Positions 30,875 to 41,097 are shown, counted from the stretch's first letter. The stretch is 64,000 nt of DNA from Microvirga mediterraneensis (GCF_013520865.1 NZ_JACDXJ010000001.1:1975001-2039000); one strand, 5' to 3'. A program made the numbers and translations. Notes: a model not told the origin generated them from the letters alone.

Positions 30875-32551
30875 ATGCTCATCCAGCTGACGATCCGCGA
30901 TATCGTCCTCATCGACAGGCTTGAGCTGCACTTCCATGAGGGGCTGAGCGTCCTCACGGGCGAGACGGGCGCAGGCAAATCCATCCTGCTCGATGCCTTC
31001 GCCCTGGCCCTCGGCGGCCGCGGCGACGGCTCTCTCGTGCGCCATGGCGAAGCCCAGGGCCAGGTGACGGCCGTCTTCGACTGCCCCCTCGATCATCCGG
31101 CCCGCCGCATCGCGGCCGATGCGGATATCGACGTCGAGGGCGACCTGATCCTGCGCAGGGTCCAGGTGGCGGACGGGCGCACACGCGCCTTCGTCAACGA
31201 CCAGCCCGTCAGCGTGCAGGTGCTCAAGGCCATCGGCGCGACCCTGGTCGAGATCCACGGCCAGCACGACGACCGCGCCCTGGTCGATCCGGCCACGCAC
31301 CGGGCGATCCTCGATGCCTTCGGGGGCCTGTCGGATGAAATCCAGGCCGTGGGCGATGCCTCGCGGCGGGTTCGCGAAGCGCGGCATGCCTTGCACGAGC
31401 ACCGCAACCGGATCGAGAAGGCCCGCAAGGAGGCTGATTTCCTGCGCCACGCGGTGGAGGAGCTGACAAAGCTCAATCCATTGGCCGGGGAGGAGGAGAC
31501 GCTCGCCGGGCGCCGGGGCGTCATGATGCAGTCGGAGAAGGTGGCCCAGGACCTCAATGAAGCCTATGAGGTCGTCGCCGGCAACACGTCCCCGGTCAGC
31601 GAACTCTCGGCGGCCGTGCGCAAGCTGGAGCGCCGCGGGGCCCAGGCGCCGTCGCTCGTGGAGCCCAGCGTCAAGGCCCTGGATGCTGCGCTCGTCGCCA
31701 TCGACGAGGCGAGGGAAGCCCTGGAGGAGGCCATCCGCGCCACCGAATACGACCCGCGCGAGCTGGAGCAGACGGAGGAACGCCTCTTTGCCTTGCGCGC
31801 CGCTGCCCGCAAATACGACGTTCCGGCGGATGAGCTCGCAGCCCTGCGGACGCGTTTCGAGGACGATGTCGCCGCCATCGATGCCGGTGAGGAGCAGCTC
31901 GGCGGCCTGGAGAAGGCCCTCAAGGAAGCCGACGCGGCCTATGTGAAGGCCGCGAAGGCGCTCTCCTCGGGCCGGAAGAAGGCCGCGCAGGCGCTCGATA
32001 CCGCCGTTCAGGCGGAGTTGCCGCCTCTCAAGCTGGAGCGGGCCCGGTTCATCACGGACATCCAAATCGACGAGACCAGCCGCGATCCCAGCGGTTTCGA
32101 GCGCGTCGAGTTCTGGGCGCAGACAAATCCCGGCACCCGTCCGGGCCCCCTGATGAAGGTGGCTTCCGGAGGCGAATTGTCCCGCTTCATGCTGGCCCTC
32201 AAGGTCGTCCTAGCCGACAAGGGTTCGGCCCCGACCCTGGTCTTCGACGAGATCGACACCGGCGTCGGCGGCGCGGTGGCGGATGCCATCGGCCAACGCC
32301 TCGCGCGTCTCGCAGGCAAGGTGCAGGTCATGGCCGTGACCCATGCGCCGCAGGTCGCGGCAAAGGCCGGCAGCCATTTCCTCATCGCCAAGGAGGGCGT
32401 GCGCGGCGCCGAGGACCGGGTCGCGACCCGCGTGATCCCGCTCGAAGCCACGCCACGCCGCGAGGAGATCGCCCGGATGCTCGCCGGCGCGACCATCACC
32501 GAGGAAGCTCGCGCGGCCGCCGCGCGGCTGCTCGAAGCGGCAACGCGTTAA
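30875..32551 (+). CDS. recN: DNA repair protein RecN
   Basis: SMC-like ATPase of double-strand break repair, 558 residues. Walker A is GETGAGKSI (about residues 28-36), FVNDQPVSVQ and VEIHGQHDDRAL follow, the centre is coiled coil, then signature SGGELSRFMLALK and Walker B LVFDEIDTGVGG. The TAA stop shares bases with the first copy of repeat family B. No LexA box was identified upstream by eye. Confidence 0.96.
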   Translation: MLIQLTIRDIVLIDRLELHFHEGLSVLTGETGAGKSILLDAFALALGGRGDGSLVRHGEAQGQVTAVFDCPLDHPARRIAADADIDVEGDLILRRVQVADGRTRAFVNDQPVSVQVLKAIGATLVEIHGQHDDRALVDPATHRAILDAFGGLSDEIQAVGDASRRVREARHALHEHRNRIEKARKEADFLRHAVEELTKLNPLAGEEETLAGRRGVMMQSEKVAQDLNEAYEVVAGNTSPVSELSAAVRKLERRGAQAPSLVEPSVKALDAALVAIDEAREALEEAIRATEYDPRELEQTEERLFALRAAARKYDVPADELAALRTRFEDDVAAIDAGEEQLGGLEKALKEADAAYVKAAKALSSGRKKAAQALDTAVQAELPPLKLERARFITDIQIDETSRDPSGFERVEFWAQTNPGTRPGPLMKVASGGELSRFMLALKVVLADKGSAPTLVFDEIDTGVGGAVADAIGQRLARLAGKVQVMAVTHAPQVAAKAGSHFLIAKEGVRGAEDRVATRVIPLEATPRREEIARMLAGATITEEARAAAARLLEAATR

Positions 32552-32651
32552 AGCATCGGACGCAAAAGTGGACACCGGTTTTGCGTGGAAAGATGCGCAA
32601 GACCAAAGCATCGGACGCAGAAGTGGACACCGGTTTTGCGAGCGAAGATGC
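32550..32651. repeat. Palindromic repeat family B, two tandem copies
   Basis: Copies at 32550-32596 and 32605-32651 share AAAGCATCGGACGCA, AAGTGGACACCGGTTTTGCG (one A/G difference) and a closing GATGC. Each is an imperfect palindrome with CGCAAAA/TTTTGCG arms. The first copy begins within the recN TAA. The array lies between convergent recN and the ion channel gene. Confidence 0.8.
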
Positions 32652-32668
32652 TCGCAGCCTGCCTCGTT

Positions 32669-33208
32669 TCATTCGAGTGAATTGCCCGCCCAGTAATGGG
32701 ACATGGTCAGATACGTGAACGACGTCGACCATCCGATGAGAACGATGCCGTTCAGGGATTCAAGGCTGGCGATCAGGCGCATCATCCCGAGTGGGAAGAT
32801 GTCCCCGATGCCGAGCGTACTGAAGGTTTCCGCTGAAAAGAACAGGTAATCGGCGAAATTGACGGCCCTGTTGCCGCCGAAATCGCCGATGTTCAGGCCT
32901 GCATCGGCGATCCAGTATGTCAGCGCATAAATGGTGATTTCCGTGAAATGCGCCGTGATGACGCCGAACACCACGACGAGAACCTTCGGGCGCGATTGGA
33001 TCGTCGACTTCTGCAATATCCTCGAGAGACCGCTGAGCGCTTCGTAATGGACGACGACGGTCAGCATCAGGGGAGTGAACGTCAGGGCGATCGTGGCAAT
33101 CATTGTTTCCATGACGATTGCCCACGGAGGTTTGAGCCTTCTTCGGCGACGTGGATCCGGCTCACCGTCAAAATCATGCGACCCGGCAAAGAGCAGAGAT
33201 GATTCCAC
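32669..33208 (-). CDS. Small ion-channel-domain membrane protein
   Basis: 179 residues from a GTG at 33208, or 147 from the ATG at 33112; neither has a good ribosome-binding site. Two membrane helices (TMIATIALTFTPLMLTVVVHY and VLVVVFGVITAHFTEITIYAL) are followed by a pore-loop-like FSAETFSTLGIGDIFPLG and a last helix (LNGIVLIGWSTSFTYLTM). The arrangement matches Ion_trans_2 (two-pore potassium channel) domains. The selectivity stretch reads TLGIGD instead of TVGYGD, so potassium selectivity is uncertain. The basic N-terminus RRRRRL is cytoplasmic if the longer start is used. Confidence 0.7.
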   Translation of the reverse strand: MESSLLFAGSHDFDGEPDPRRRRRLKPPWAIVMETMIATIALTFTPLMLTVVVHYEALSGLSRILQKSTIQSRPKVLVVVFGVITAHFTEITIYALTYWIADAGLNIGDFGGNRAVNFADYLFFSAETFSTLGIGDIFPLGMMRLIASLESLNGIVLIGWSTSFTYLTMSHYWAGNSLE

Positions 33209-33254
33209 GCAAGCGGCAACAGTTCTAGCCAGTAACGGGGTTTATATCCTCACG

Positions 33255-33372
33255 GGTGAGCACTGAAAAAGGGTGCCCCCGAAGAGGGAGGCTTCAGGGA
33301 GCACCATGCGTACACCAGCGGAGGAACGAGACTGGTGACGTTTTCGGCTACGCGTGAGCAACGCTCACTTTT
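33255..33372 (+). ncRNA. Candidate small RNA with terminator hairpin
   Basis: A TATATC -10-like box lies at 33243-33248. A hairpin spans 33272-33305 with arms GGTGC/GCACC, CCC/GGG and GAAG/CTTC. A second hairpin GTGAGC-AAC-GCTCAC (33354-33368) is followed by TTTT, like an intrinsic terminator. There is no long ORF and no good -35. The remainder of 33373-33529 shows nothing recognisable. Confidence 0.3.
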
Positions 33373-33529
33373 CCTTCGCGCATCGTCCGGCGAACCGGGT
33401 CCCTTTCGCCGAAACATGCTTTGAAGCATCGGGCGCCGCAGGCGCTTGCCGCCCTCGGGATCAGCCCGATGCCGCCGACCGGCGCATCGCCTGGGGCCTC
33501 GCGATGCGCTCGTAGGCGAACCACCGGTT

Positions 33530-33754
33530 CTAGCGGACCGAGCCCGTCGATGACGGATGGCAGGCCGGGTTGGTCGATCCGGCCGGGCACGAGACTTTGT
33601 TCTTCGCCTGGTTCATATGGCTCTTCTTCGACGCCGTATGATGCCGGACGGTGGAGTGCTTGGGATGGGTCGTCGACGATGTCGCCGCCTGTGCGGCCAG
33701 CGGGGCGCCGGCGAGGAAAGCCAGGGTCGACACGGCAATCAGCAGATGTTTCAT
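33530..33754 (-). CDS. Small secreted basic protein, function unknown
   Basis: 74 residues. A clear signal peptide (MKHLLIAVSTLAFLAGAPLAAQAA) is followed by a mature part rich in S, T, H and K (HPKHSTVRHHTASKKSHMNQAKNK) with two cysteines (SCPAGSTNPAC) that could form a disulphide. A good GGAGAAG precedes the ATG. No family recognised. Confidence 0.7.
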   Translation of the reverse strand: MKHLLIAVSTLAFLAGAPLAAQAATSSTTHPKHSTVRHHTASKKSHMNQAKNKVSCPAGSTNPACHPSSTGSVR

Positions 33755-33936
33755 GGATCTTCTCCATTCAATGGCAGTACCTGCGGGTACCTGTCATGGA
33801 TCCTACGGCGCTTGAATTAGGGGAGAATGAGGGCCGGAGCGTCCTGCCTCTCCGCGGGCCGCCTCAAGCGGCAAATTGCGTGATTGCCTTTCGCCGCCCG
33901 GCGGATTGAACTCGTTCCGCATCGAGATCGGTCATC

Positions 33937-34593
33937 ATGCGGGTTCTGCTGATTGAAGACGATCCCTTGATCGGACGCAGTCTGACACGGGCTTTCGAGG
34001 GATCGGGAGCCGCGGTCGACTGGGCGCGGACGGGAGACGACGCGCTCGCCGCCCTGAGCACGAGCCGCTATGCCATCGTCCTGCTCGATCTCGGCTTGCC
34101 CGACAAGGCCGGCCTGGACGTGCTGAAGGAGATGCGCGGCGGCAAGGATGCGACGCCGGTGCTGATCGTCACGGCGCGCGACGACATCGAGACCCGCGTG
34201 GCCGGCCTGGATCTCGGGGCGGACGATTTCATCGTGAAGCCCTTCGACTTCGACGAGCTTGCGGCGCGGATGCGTGCGGTCATCCGCCGCCATGCGGGGC
34301 ATGCGACATCGCAGATCAGCTCCTCCGAGATCGTCCTCGATCTCGCGGCCCACGAGGTCACCTACAAGGGCGCCACGCAGCTTCTTCCGGCGCGGGAATT
34401 CGCCCTCCTGCAGGCCCTGCTCGAACGGCCGGGAACGATCCTGTCGCGCCAGCAGCTCGAAGATGCGCTCTACGGCTGGGGCGAGGAGGTCGAAAGCAAC
34501 GCGGTGGACGTGCTGATCCACTACATCCGCCGCAAATTCGGCAACGAGATCATCCGCAACGTCCGGGGCGTCGGGTGGATGGTGATGAGATGA
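33937..34593 (+). CDS. OmpR/PhoB-family response regulator
   Basis: DNA-binding half of a two-component system, 218 residues. The receiver domain has acidic pair E7-D8-D9, phospho-acceptor D51 (LLDLGLPD), T79 and K101 (VKPF). The winged-helix domain ends in the typical SNAVDVLIHYIRRKFG...IRNVRGVGWMV. It is closest in style to the QseB/PhoP subfamily. The stop overlaps the kinase start (ATGA). The signal and targets are unknown. Confidence 0.93.
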   Translation: MRVLLIEDDPLIGRSLTRAFEGSGAAVDWARTGDDALAALSTSRYAIVLLDLGLPDKAGLDVLKEMRGGKDATPVLIVTARDDIETRVAGLDLGADDFIVKPFDFDELAARMRAVIRRHAGHATSQISSSEIVLDLAAHEVTYKGATQLLPAREFALLQALLERPGTILSRQQLEDALYGWGEEVESNAVDVLIHYIRRKFGNEIIRNVRGVGWMVMR

Positions 34594-35909
34594 AGCACCG
34601 CAATTCGCTCCGCAAGCGCCTCACGGTCTGGTTCACCGCCTTGCTGATCCTCGTCGGACTGCTCGGAGGCCTGGGGGCCTACATGGCGGCCCAGCAGGAC
34701 CCGGACAGTCTCCTCGACAATCAGATGCGGGAGATCGCGTTCAATGTGGTCAGCTCCGTGGACGACCTGGCGCAGATGCCCGCGCCGCCCCTCGATGCCG
34801 ACGACATGCTCGTGGTCCAGGCATGGGATACCGACGGGCGTCTGCTCAAATCCTTTCCGTCGGGGCTCGACCTGCCGCGCCAGGAGGAAACCGGATTCGC
34901 CAATGTCCATACGCCCAGCGGGCAGTGGCGCAGCTACACCTGGGTGTTGGACGACGGCACCATCCAGGTTTCTCAAAGAACGAGCGTCCGCCGGGGCCTC
35001 GCCCTGATGGCAGCGTTGCCCGCGATCGTCACAACGCTGCTCCTCATTCCCATATCGGCCCTGCTGGTGCGCTGGCTCGTGGGCCGGATCCTCGCTCCGG
35101 TCGACGAGCTGGCTCGCCAGCTCATGGCCCGTCAACCGGACAGCACGCGGCAGCTCGCCCTATCGGAGGTGCCGGACGAAATCGTCCCGCTGATCCAGGC
35201 GATGAACAAGGCGCTCGAGCGGGTCGCGGACATGCTCGCATCGCAGCGGCGCTTCGTCTCCAACGCGGCTCACCAGCTGCGCACGCCTCTCACGGCCCTT
35301 CGGATCCAGGCGAGCAATCTGCGTCATGTCGCCAACCCTGCGGCGGCGGCCGAAGTTCTCGACGACATGGATCTCGGGTTCCGGCGGATGTCGGCTCTGA
35401 CGAGCCAGCTCCTCGCCCTGGCGCGGGCCGAGGCACCCTTGCCGGAGCAGATTCCGCAGCCGGTGGAGCTGGCCGATATCCTGCAGGAGGCTGCGCGCGG
35501 CGTCGCGCCACTGGCCGAAAGCAAGTCCATCGCACTCGCGTTCGGGCCTTTGCCGAGGGTGCAGGTGCGCGCCGAGCGGCACGATCTCGAGACGATCTTC
35601 TCCAACCTTCTCGACAACGCCATCCGCTACACGCCTCCAGGCGGGCGGATCGTCGTCACGGCGCATGGTGCGGCGGAGCGGGTGCAGGTCGAGATCGCCG
35701 ATACCGGTCCCGGGCTTCCCGACGAGCTGCTCGAACGGGTGTGCGATCCCTTCGTACGGGGAACTCACGATCAGGAAGGAACGGGCCTCGGTCTTTCCAT
35801 CGTCAAGGCCCTCGCGTTCCGAGCCGGAGGGCGCCTTTCGCTCAGCAACAGGCCTGATCGCGGCGGCCTCATCGCAAAGGTCGATCTGCCCGCCTTCGCG
35901 ATGTCCTAG
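34590..35909 (+). CDS. Sensor histidine kinase
   Basis: Partner of the preceding regulator, 439 residues from the ATG that overlaps its stop. An N-terminal membrane helix (LTVWFTALLILVGLLGGLGAYM), a periplasmic sensor of about 130 residues, and a second helix (ALMAALPAIVTTLLLIPISALLV) lead to a HAMP-like linker. The HisKA box is RRFVSNAAHQLRTPLTALR, and the ATPase domain has N box DNAIRYTPPGGR, G1 DTGPGLP and G2 GTGLGLSIVKAL. It resembles QseC/PhoQ-type kinases. It ends next to a family B repeat. Confidence 0.93.
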   Translation: MKHRNSLRKRLTVWFTALLILVGLLGGLGAYMAAQQDPDSLLDNQMREIAFNVVSSVDDLAQMPAPPLDADDMLVVQAWDTDGRLLKSFPSGLDLPRQEETGFANVHTPSGQWRSYTWVLDDGTIQVSQRTSVRRGLALMAALPAIVTTLLLIPISALLVRWLVGRILAPVDELARQLMARQPDSTRQLALSEVPDEIVPLIQAMNKALERVADMLASQRRFVSNAAHQLRTPLTALRIQASNLRHVANPAAAAEVLDDMDLGFRRMSALTSQLLALARAEAPLPEQIPQPVELADILQEAARGVAPLAESKSIALAFGPLPRVQVRAERHDLETIFSNLLDNAIRYTPPGGRIVVTAHGAAERVQVEIADTGPGLPDELLERVCDPFVRGTHDQEGTGLGLSIVKALAFRAGGRLSLSNRPDRGGLIAKVDLPAFAMS

Positions 35910-35920
35910 GCATTTGCATC

Positions 35921-35968
35921 GCATCCTTTCACGCAAAACCGGTTCCCACTTTTGCGTCCGATGCTTAG
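35921..35968. repeat. Palindromic repeat family B, copy 3 (opposite orientation)
   Basis: On the minus strand the element starts with TAAGCATCGGACGCAAAAG and continues GTGGGAACCGGTTTTGCG to GATGC. The TAA is the stop of the glutathione transferase gene. The kinase gene stops 11 bp from its other end, so it again fills a gap between convergent genes. Confidence 0.8.
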
Positions 35969-36621
35969 ATCGCCGTCGGTTCGTTCTCCCGGAAGGGCTT
36001 CAACTGGGCCTCCAGGGCCCGCCGGAAGGCGGGGCGGTCGGTGCATCGGCGCACATAGGCTCCCAGATTGGCATAGCGCTCCAGCAGTCCCGTATTGGCA
36101 AGCTCGCGCAGGACCATGGTCATCATCAGGTCGCCGGCCGTGAAGCGGTCTTCGAGAAACTCCCGCTCGCCCAGCCATGCCCCGAGGGCGGCGAGGTGCT
36201 TGCACAGCATGGCCTCGGCCTGCGGTCGGCGTTCCACCGTCCATGCCTCGCCGGCATGGAAGACATCGAGCTGCACCAGGTTCTGCACGAACGGCTCGAT
36301 CGAGTTCAGGGCGGAGATCACCCAGGTCATCATCCGGGCGCGGCCTGCCTCGTCGGCAGGGGCGAGGGCCTCGGATCGCGCGGCGAGATACAGCACGATC
36401 GCTCCGGATTCGAAGATCTCGACCGCGTCGTCCCTGAAGGCGGGCACCTGGCCGAAAGGCTGCCATTCCCGGTAGGCCTCCGAGGCCTGGACGTCCGGGT
36501 CGATCAGCGTCGCCTCATAGGGAAGCCCCGCTTCCTCGAGAGCCCATCGCACGCGCAGATCACGGACATAGCCCTGCGCGAAGGGCGGCACCCACCGGAA
36601 GGCCGAAACATGGATATTCAT
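35965..36621 (-). CDS. Glutathione S-transferase family protein
   Basis: 218 residues. The thioredoxin-fold N-domain carries RVRWALEEAGLPYEATLIDPDVQ and FGQVPAFRDDAVEIFESGAIVLYLA, the cis-proline and ES motifs for glutathione binding. The C-domain is all-helical, with FTAGDLMMTMVLRE as the N-capping box. The substrate is not predictable. It heads toward the kinase gene and shares its stop codon with a repeat. A VOC-family gene lies 18 bp upstream on the same strand. Confidence 0.9.
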   Translation of the reverse strand: MNIHVSAFRWVPPFAQGYVRDLRVRWALEEAGLPYEATLIDPDVQASEAYREWQPFGQVPAFRDDAVEIFESGAIVLYLAARSEALAPADEAGRARMMTWVISALNSIEPFVQNLVQLDVFHAGEAWTVERRPQAEAMLCKHLAALGAWLGEREFLEDRFTAGDLMMTMVLRELANTGLLERYANLGAYVRRCTDRPAFRRALEAQLKPFRENEPTAI

Positions 36622-36639
36622 GGGAAATCCTCCCGAGAT

Positions 36640-37416
36640 TCACGCCTTGCGCGGGCCGACGAGGCCGAACATGGCCCCCTGCGGATCGCTGGCGACGATG
36701 ATGAAGACGCTGCCCGGCACTTCGGCCGGTCCGTAATGGATGGTGCCGCCGTTGCCCGTTACGGCCTTCGCGGCAACATCGATGTCCTCGACGCTGAAGT
36801 AGAAGGTCCAGGCCGGAGGAGGGCCGTCGGGCACGCGCCTCATCACGGCGCCGATGGTCTGTCCGCGATGGTTGATGAACCTGTATTCGCCCATCTCGCC
36901 CATCGGCATCGCGTCGCCCTTCTCCCAGCCGAACTGGGCCTTGTAGAACGCGAGCGCCGCCGCCGGGTCCGAGGTGGCGAGTTCGTTCCAGTTGCAATGG
37001 GCGAACTGGCTTTGGTCGAAGGCCGTGCTCGTCCCGTCCCTTGCACCGCGCATCACGTAGAAGGTGACGCCCTGCGGATCCGCGAGCATCGCGAAGCGTC
37101 CCACGCCGGGAATGTCGGCGGGCGGCATGTGCTGCTTGCCGCCCGCCCTGACGATTGCGTCCGCCGTCGCGTCGACGTCGTCGACCGCCACATAGCCGAG
37201 CCATGTGGGGCGCATGCCCGCACGTTCGGCGCTCGCCGGCAGGGCCATCAGCCCGCCGACGTCCTCGTTGTCGATTCCGAAGATCCTGTAATCGCGATCG
37301 GAGCCTTCCGCCGCCCGGGTCTGCCATCCGATCACCGCGCCGTAGAAATGCGCGGCCGCGTCGGCATCGCTCGTCAGGAGTTCATACCAGAGGAAGTCGC
37401 CGTGATGATTGGCCAT
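36640..37416 (-). CDS. Tandem VOC (glyoxalase/bleomycin resistance) domain protein
   Basis: 258 residues with two vicinal-oxygen-chelate modules (about residues 5-120 and 135-255). The first starts FLWYELLTSDADAAAHFYGAVIGW and the second CNWNELATSDPAAALAFYKAQFGW. Each module ends with a DPQG.F strand. Function is unknown; family members include glyoxalases and antibiotic-binding proteins. It lies in a probable operon with the DUF1428 gene (8 bp upstream) and the glutathione transferase gene. Confidence 0.9.
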   Translation of the reverse strand: MANHHGDFLWYELLTSDADAAAHFYGAVIGWQTRAAEGSDRDYRIFGIDNEDVGGLMALPASAERAGMRPTWLGYVAVDDVDATADAIVRAGGKQHMPPADIPGVGRFAMLADPQGVTFYVMRGARDGTSTAFDQSQFAHCNWNELATSDPAAALAFYKAQFGWEKGDAMPMGEMGEYRFINHRGQTIGAVMRRVPDGPPPAWTFYFSVEDIDVAAKAVTGNGGTIHYGPAEVPGSVFIIVASDPQGAMFGLVGPRKA

Positions 37417-37424
37417 GACGCACC

Positions 37425-37778
37425 TCAGACGTCGAGGATCGGCATGAAGCCGCCGAAGATCATGCGCTTGCCATCGAAGGGCATCATCTCGCCCATGGCC
37501 TGCATGCGCGGATCGCTCATCATTTTCTGGTTGGCCACATCCCGGACGTCCTTCGATGGATACTCGATCCAGCTGAACACCACGGTCTCATTGTCCTTGG
37601 CGTCCACGGCGCGGCGGAAATCCGTGACCTTGCCGTTCGGCACGTCGTCGCCCCAGCACTCGACCATGCGGGTCGCGCCGAATTCCTTGAACAGGGGCGC
37701 GGCCTCGGCGGAGAGCTTGCGGTATTCGTCCTTCTTGTCCGCCGGCACGGCAAGCACGAAGCCATCGACATACTTCAT
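37425..37778 (-). CDS. DUF1428 family protein
   Basis: 117 residues matching the DUF1428 family (ferredoxin-like alpha/beta fold): KYVDGFVLAVPADKKDEYR, FKEFGATRMVECWGDDVPNGK, a SWIEYPSKDVRD segment and FGGFMPILDV at the C-terminus. Function unknown. It is the first gene of a minus-strand unit that faces away from the MarR regulator gene. The shared promoter region and operator suggest control by that regulator. Confidence 0.88.
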   Translation of the reverse strand: MKYVDGFVLAVPADKKDEYRKLSAEAAPLFKEFGATRMVECWGDDVPNGKVTDFRRAVDAKDNETVVFSWIEYPSKDVRDVANQKMMSDPRMQAMGEMMPFDGKRMIFGGFMPILDV

Positions 37779-37848
37779 CGGGTATCTCCCTTGGGGGGTG
37801 TTTCAGGTCGGGCGGGCTCGATCGCAGCGCTTGGCGTGCCCGTTCTTC

Positions 37849-37877
37849 TTGACAATTTAAGTTGATATCAACATAAT
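37849..37877 (+). promoter_or_regulatory. Promoter and operator of the MarR-family gene
   Basis: TTGACA (37849-37854), a 17-bp spacer and CATAAT (37872-37877). The perfect 12-bp palindrome GTTGATATCAAC (37861-37872) lies inside the spacer, a classic site for steric repression. The start of transcription should fall at or within 1-2 nt of the ATG at 37884, which implies a leaderless mRNA. Confidence 0.7.
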
Positions 37878-37883
37878 TAGACC

Positions 37884-38360
37884 ATGTCAAACCCCCGAGA
37901 CGTTCCCTACGAGACAACCCATCTGGTGCGCGACACCTGCCTGTGCCTGCATGTCCAGCGCGCCGCCCGCACCCTGTCGCGCCTGTTCGACGAGGCGCTG
38001 CGGCCGGTGGGGCTCACGTCCGGGCAGTTCTCCCTGCTCAACGCTCTCAACCGTCCCGCGCCGCCCTCCATCGCTCCGGTGGCGCAACTTCTCGCCATGG
38101 ACCGGACCACCCTGACCGCCGCCCTGAAACCGCTGGAGCGCGACGGCCTGGTGGCCATCGCCAAGGACCCCGACGACCGCCGCAACCGCCTCCTGAGCCT
38201 CACCGGGAAAGGCCGGAGAATCCTCGCTTCCGCCATCCCGATCTGGCGCGACCTCCACGGCGCCATCGAGGCCGGAATGGCAGGCCTCGAACCCGACGAC
38301 CTGCGCGGCGCGCTGACGGGCCTTTCGAAAGCGAAGCCGACGGCTTCGGCTTCGGCGTGA
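37884..38360 (+). CDS. MarR-family transcriptional regulator
   Basis: 158 residues with a winged helix-turn-helix. GLTSGQFSLLNALNR leads into the recognition region IAPVAQLLAMDRTTLTAALKPLERDGLVAIAKDPDDRRNRLLSLTGKGR (seen as one continuous domain). It is divergent from the DUF1428/VOC/GST genes, so it probably represses both them and itself through the palindrome. An N-terminal cysteine pair (DTCLCLH) could sense redox or electrophiles; this is inference. Confidence 0.92.
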   Translation: MSNPRDVPYETTHLVRDTCLCLHVQRAARTLSRLFDEALRPVGLTSGQFSLLNALNRPAPPSIAPVAQLLAMDRTTLTAALKPLERDGLVAIAKDPDDRRNRLLSLTGKGRRILASAIPIWRDLHGAIEAGMAGLEPDDLRGALTGLSKAKPTASASA

Positions 38361-38406
38361 GAAGAGGGCAGGGTGCGAGAAGCGATGTTATGTTCTCACT
38401 TTGTTC

Positions 38407-38435
38407 TTGACAGGGCGAATAACCTTGGCTATATC
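38407..38435 (+). promoter_or_regulatory. Strong sigma70-type promoter for a structured RNA
   Basis: Perfect TTGACA (38407-38412), a 17-bp spacer and TATATC (38430-38435). No ORF with a ribosome-binding site follows. The transcript would start at about 38439-38444, at the first arm of the structured RNA. Confidence 0.75.
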
Positions 38436-38438
38436 GTT

Positions 38439-38690
38439 GCTCTAGATCTGCTCTGACGAGGGGCGCGCTCGCGAGGCGTCGCAAGAGTGAGAGCAGGCAC
38501 GGTCCCGCCGCAGGCCTCGCACGCCTGTGGTCGCGGGAGGTCGACCTTGGGGGCTCCCCAGCTGGTCCACCTGAAAAGAACCGTGCGTGACGAGCAGTTC
38601 GGCTCTCACATTCACCCCTAGAGAGCGAGCCGGGCTGCCCGACGCGCCACCCTCGAACCCGAAAGGCTCGCAGCGCAAGCTGCGGGCCCA
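38439..38690 (+). ncRNA. Highly structured non-coding RNA, family not identified
   Basis: Nested pairing is seen downstream of a strong promoter. An outer stem joins GCTCTAG (38439) to CTAGAG (38629). GTGAGAGC (38487-38494) pairs with GCTCTCAC (38602-38609), and GCACGGT (38497-38503) with ACCGTGC (38580-38586). These enclose two hairpins: CCGCAGGC/GCCTGTGG (38508-38530), flanked by CCCG/CGGG, and AGGT-GACC-TGGGG closed by CCCCA-GGTC-ACCT (38538-38572). A ten-pair stem with a GCAA tetraloop (38665-38688) follows. tmRNA and RNase P RNA are elsewhere in the window and no SRP core is seen. 6S RNA is the first family to test. The remaining 38691-38910 holds no clear gene; both ORFs across the region look spurious. 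Confidence 0.6.
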
Positions 38691-38820
38691 AAGGTGCTGG
38701 AATTTTGACAAGCGCTACCACACCCGCGGCGTCATGACCGACGAGGCAGACCGCGTCGTCACGCCAGCGGCCTTCCGCCCGGAGTCCAACAGTTCCCGAT
38801 CCCCACCTGCGCGGAGATGA

Positions 38821-41070
<2,250 letters not shown>

Positions 41071-41072
41071 GA

Positions 41073-41097
41073 CTCCCGTCCAAGACTTGGACGGGAG
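41073..41097 (+). terminator. Perfect 12-bp hairpin directly after ligA
   Basis: CTCCCGTCCAAG (41073-41084) and CTTGGACGGGAG (41086-41097) pair fully around one central base, 2 nt past the ligA TGA. No T-tract follows, so it may slow or protect transcripts rather than act as a standard terminator. Confidence 0.5.

Noticed and set aside
33796..33909. 37-residue ORF before the response regulator gene
   Set aside because: No ribosome-binding site and no recognisable features; it lies in the regulator's probable promoter region.
38439..38690. tmRNA or SRP RNA as identity of the RNA before ligA
   Set aside because: No tag ORF, CCA acceptor arm or SRP core, and the real tmRNA is at 62896-63210.
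38442..38820. ORFs on both strands across the structured RNA (90 codons minus, 78 codons plus)
   Set aside because: No ribosome-binding site or domain, and the sequence is explained better by RNA pairing behind a strong promoter.
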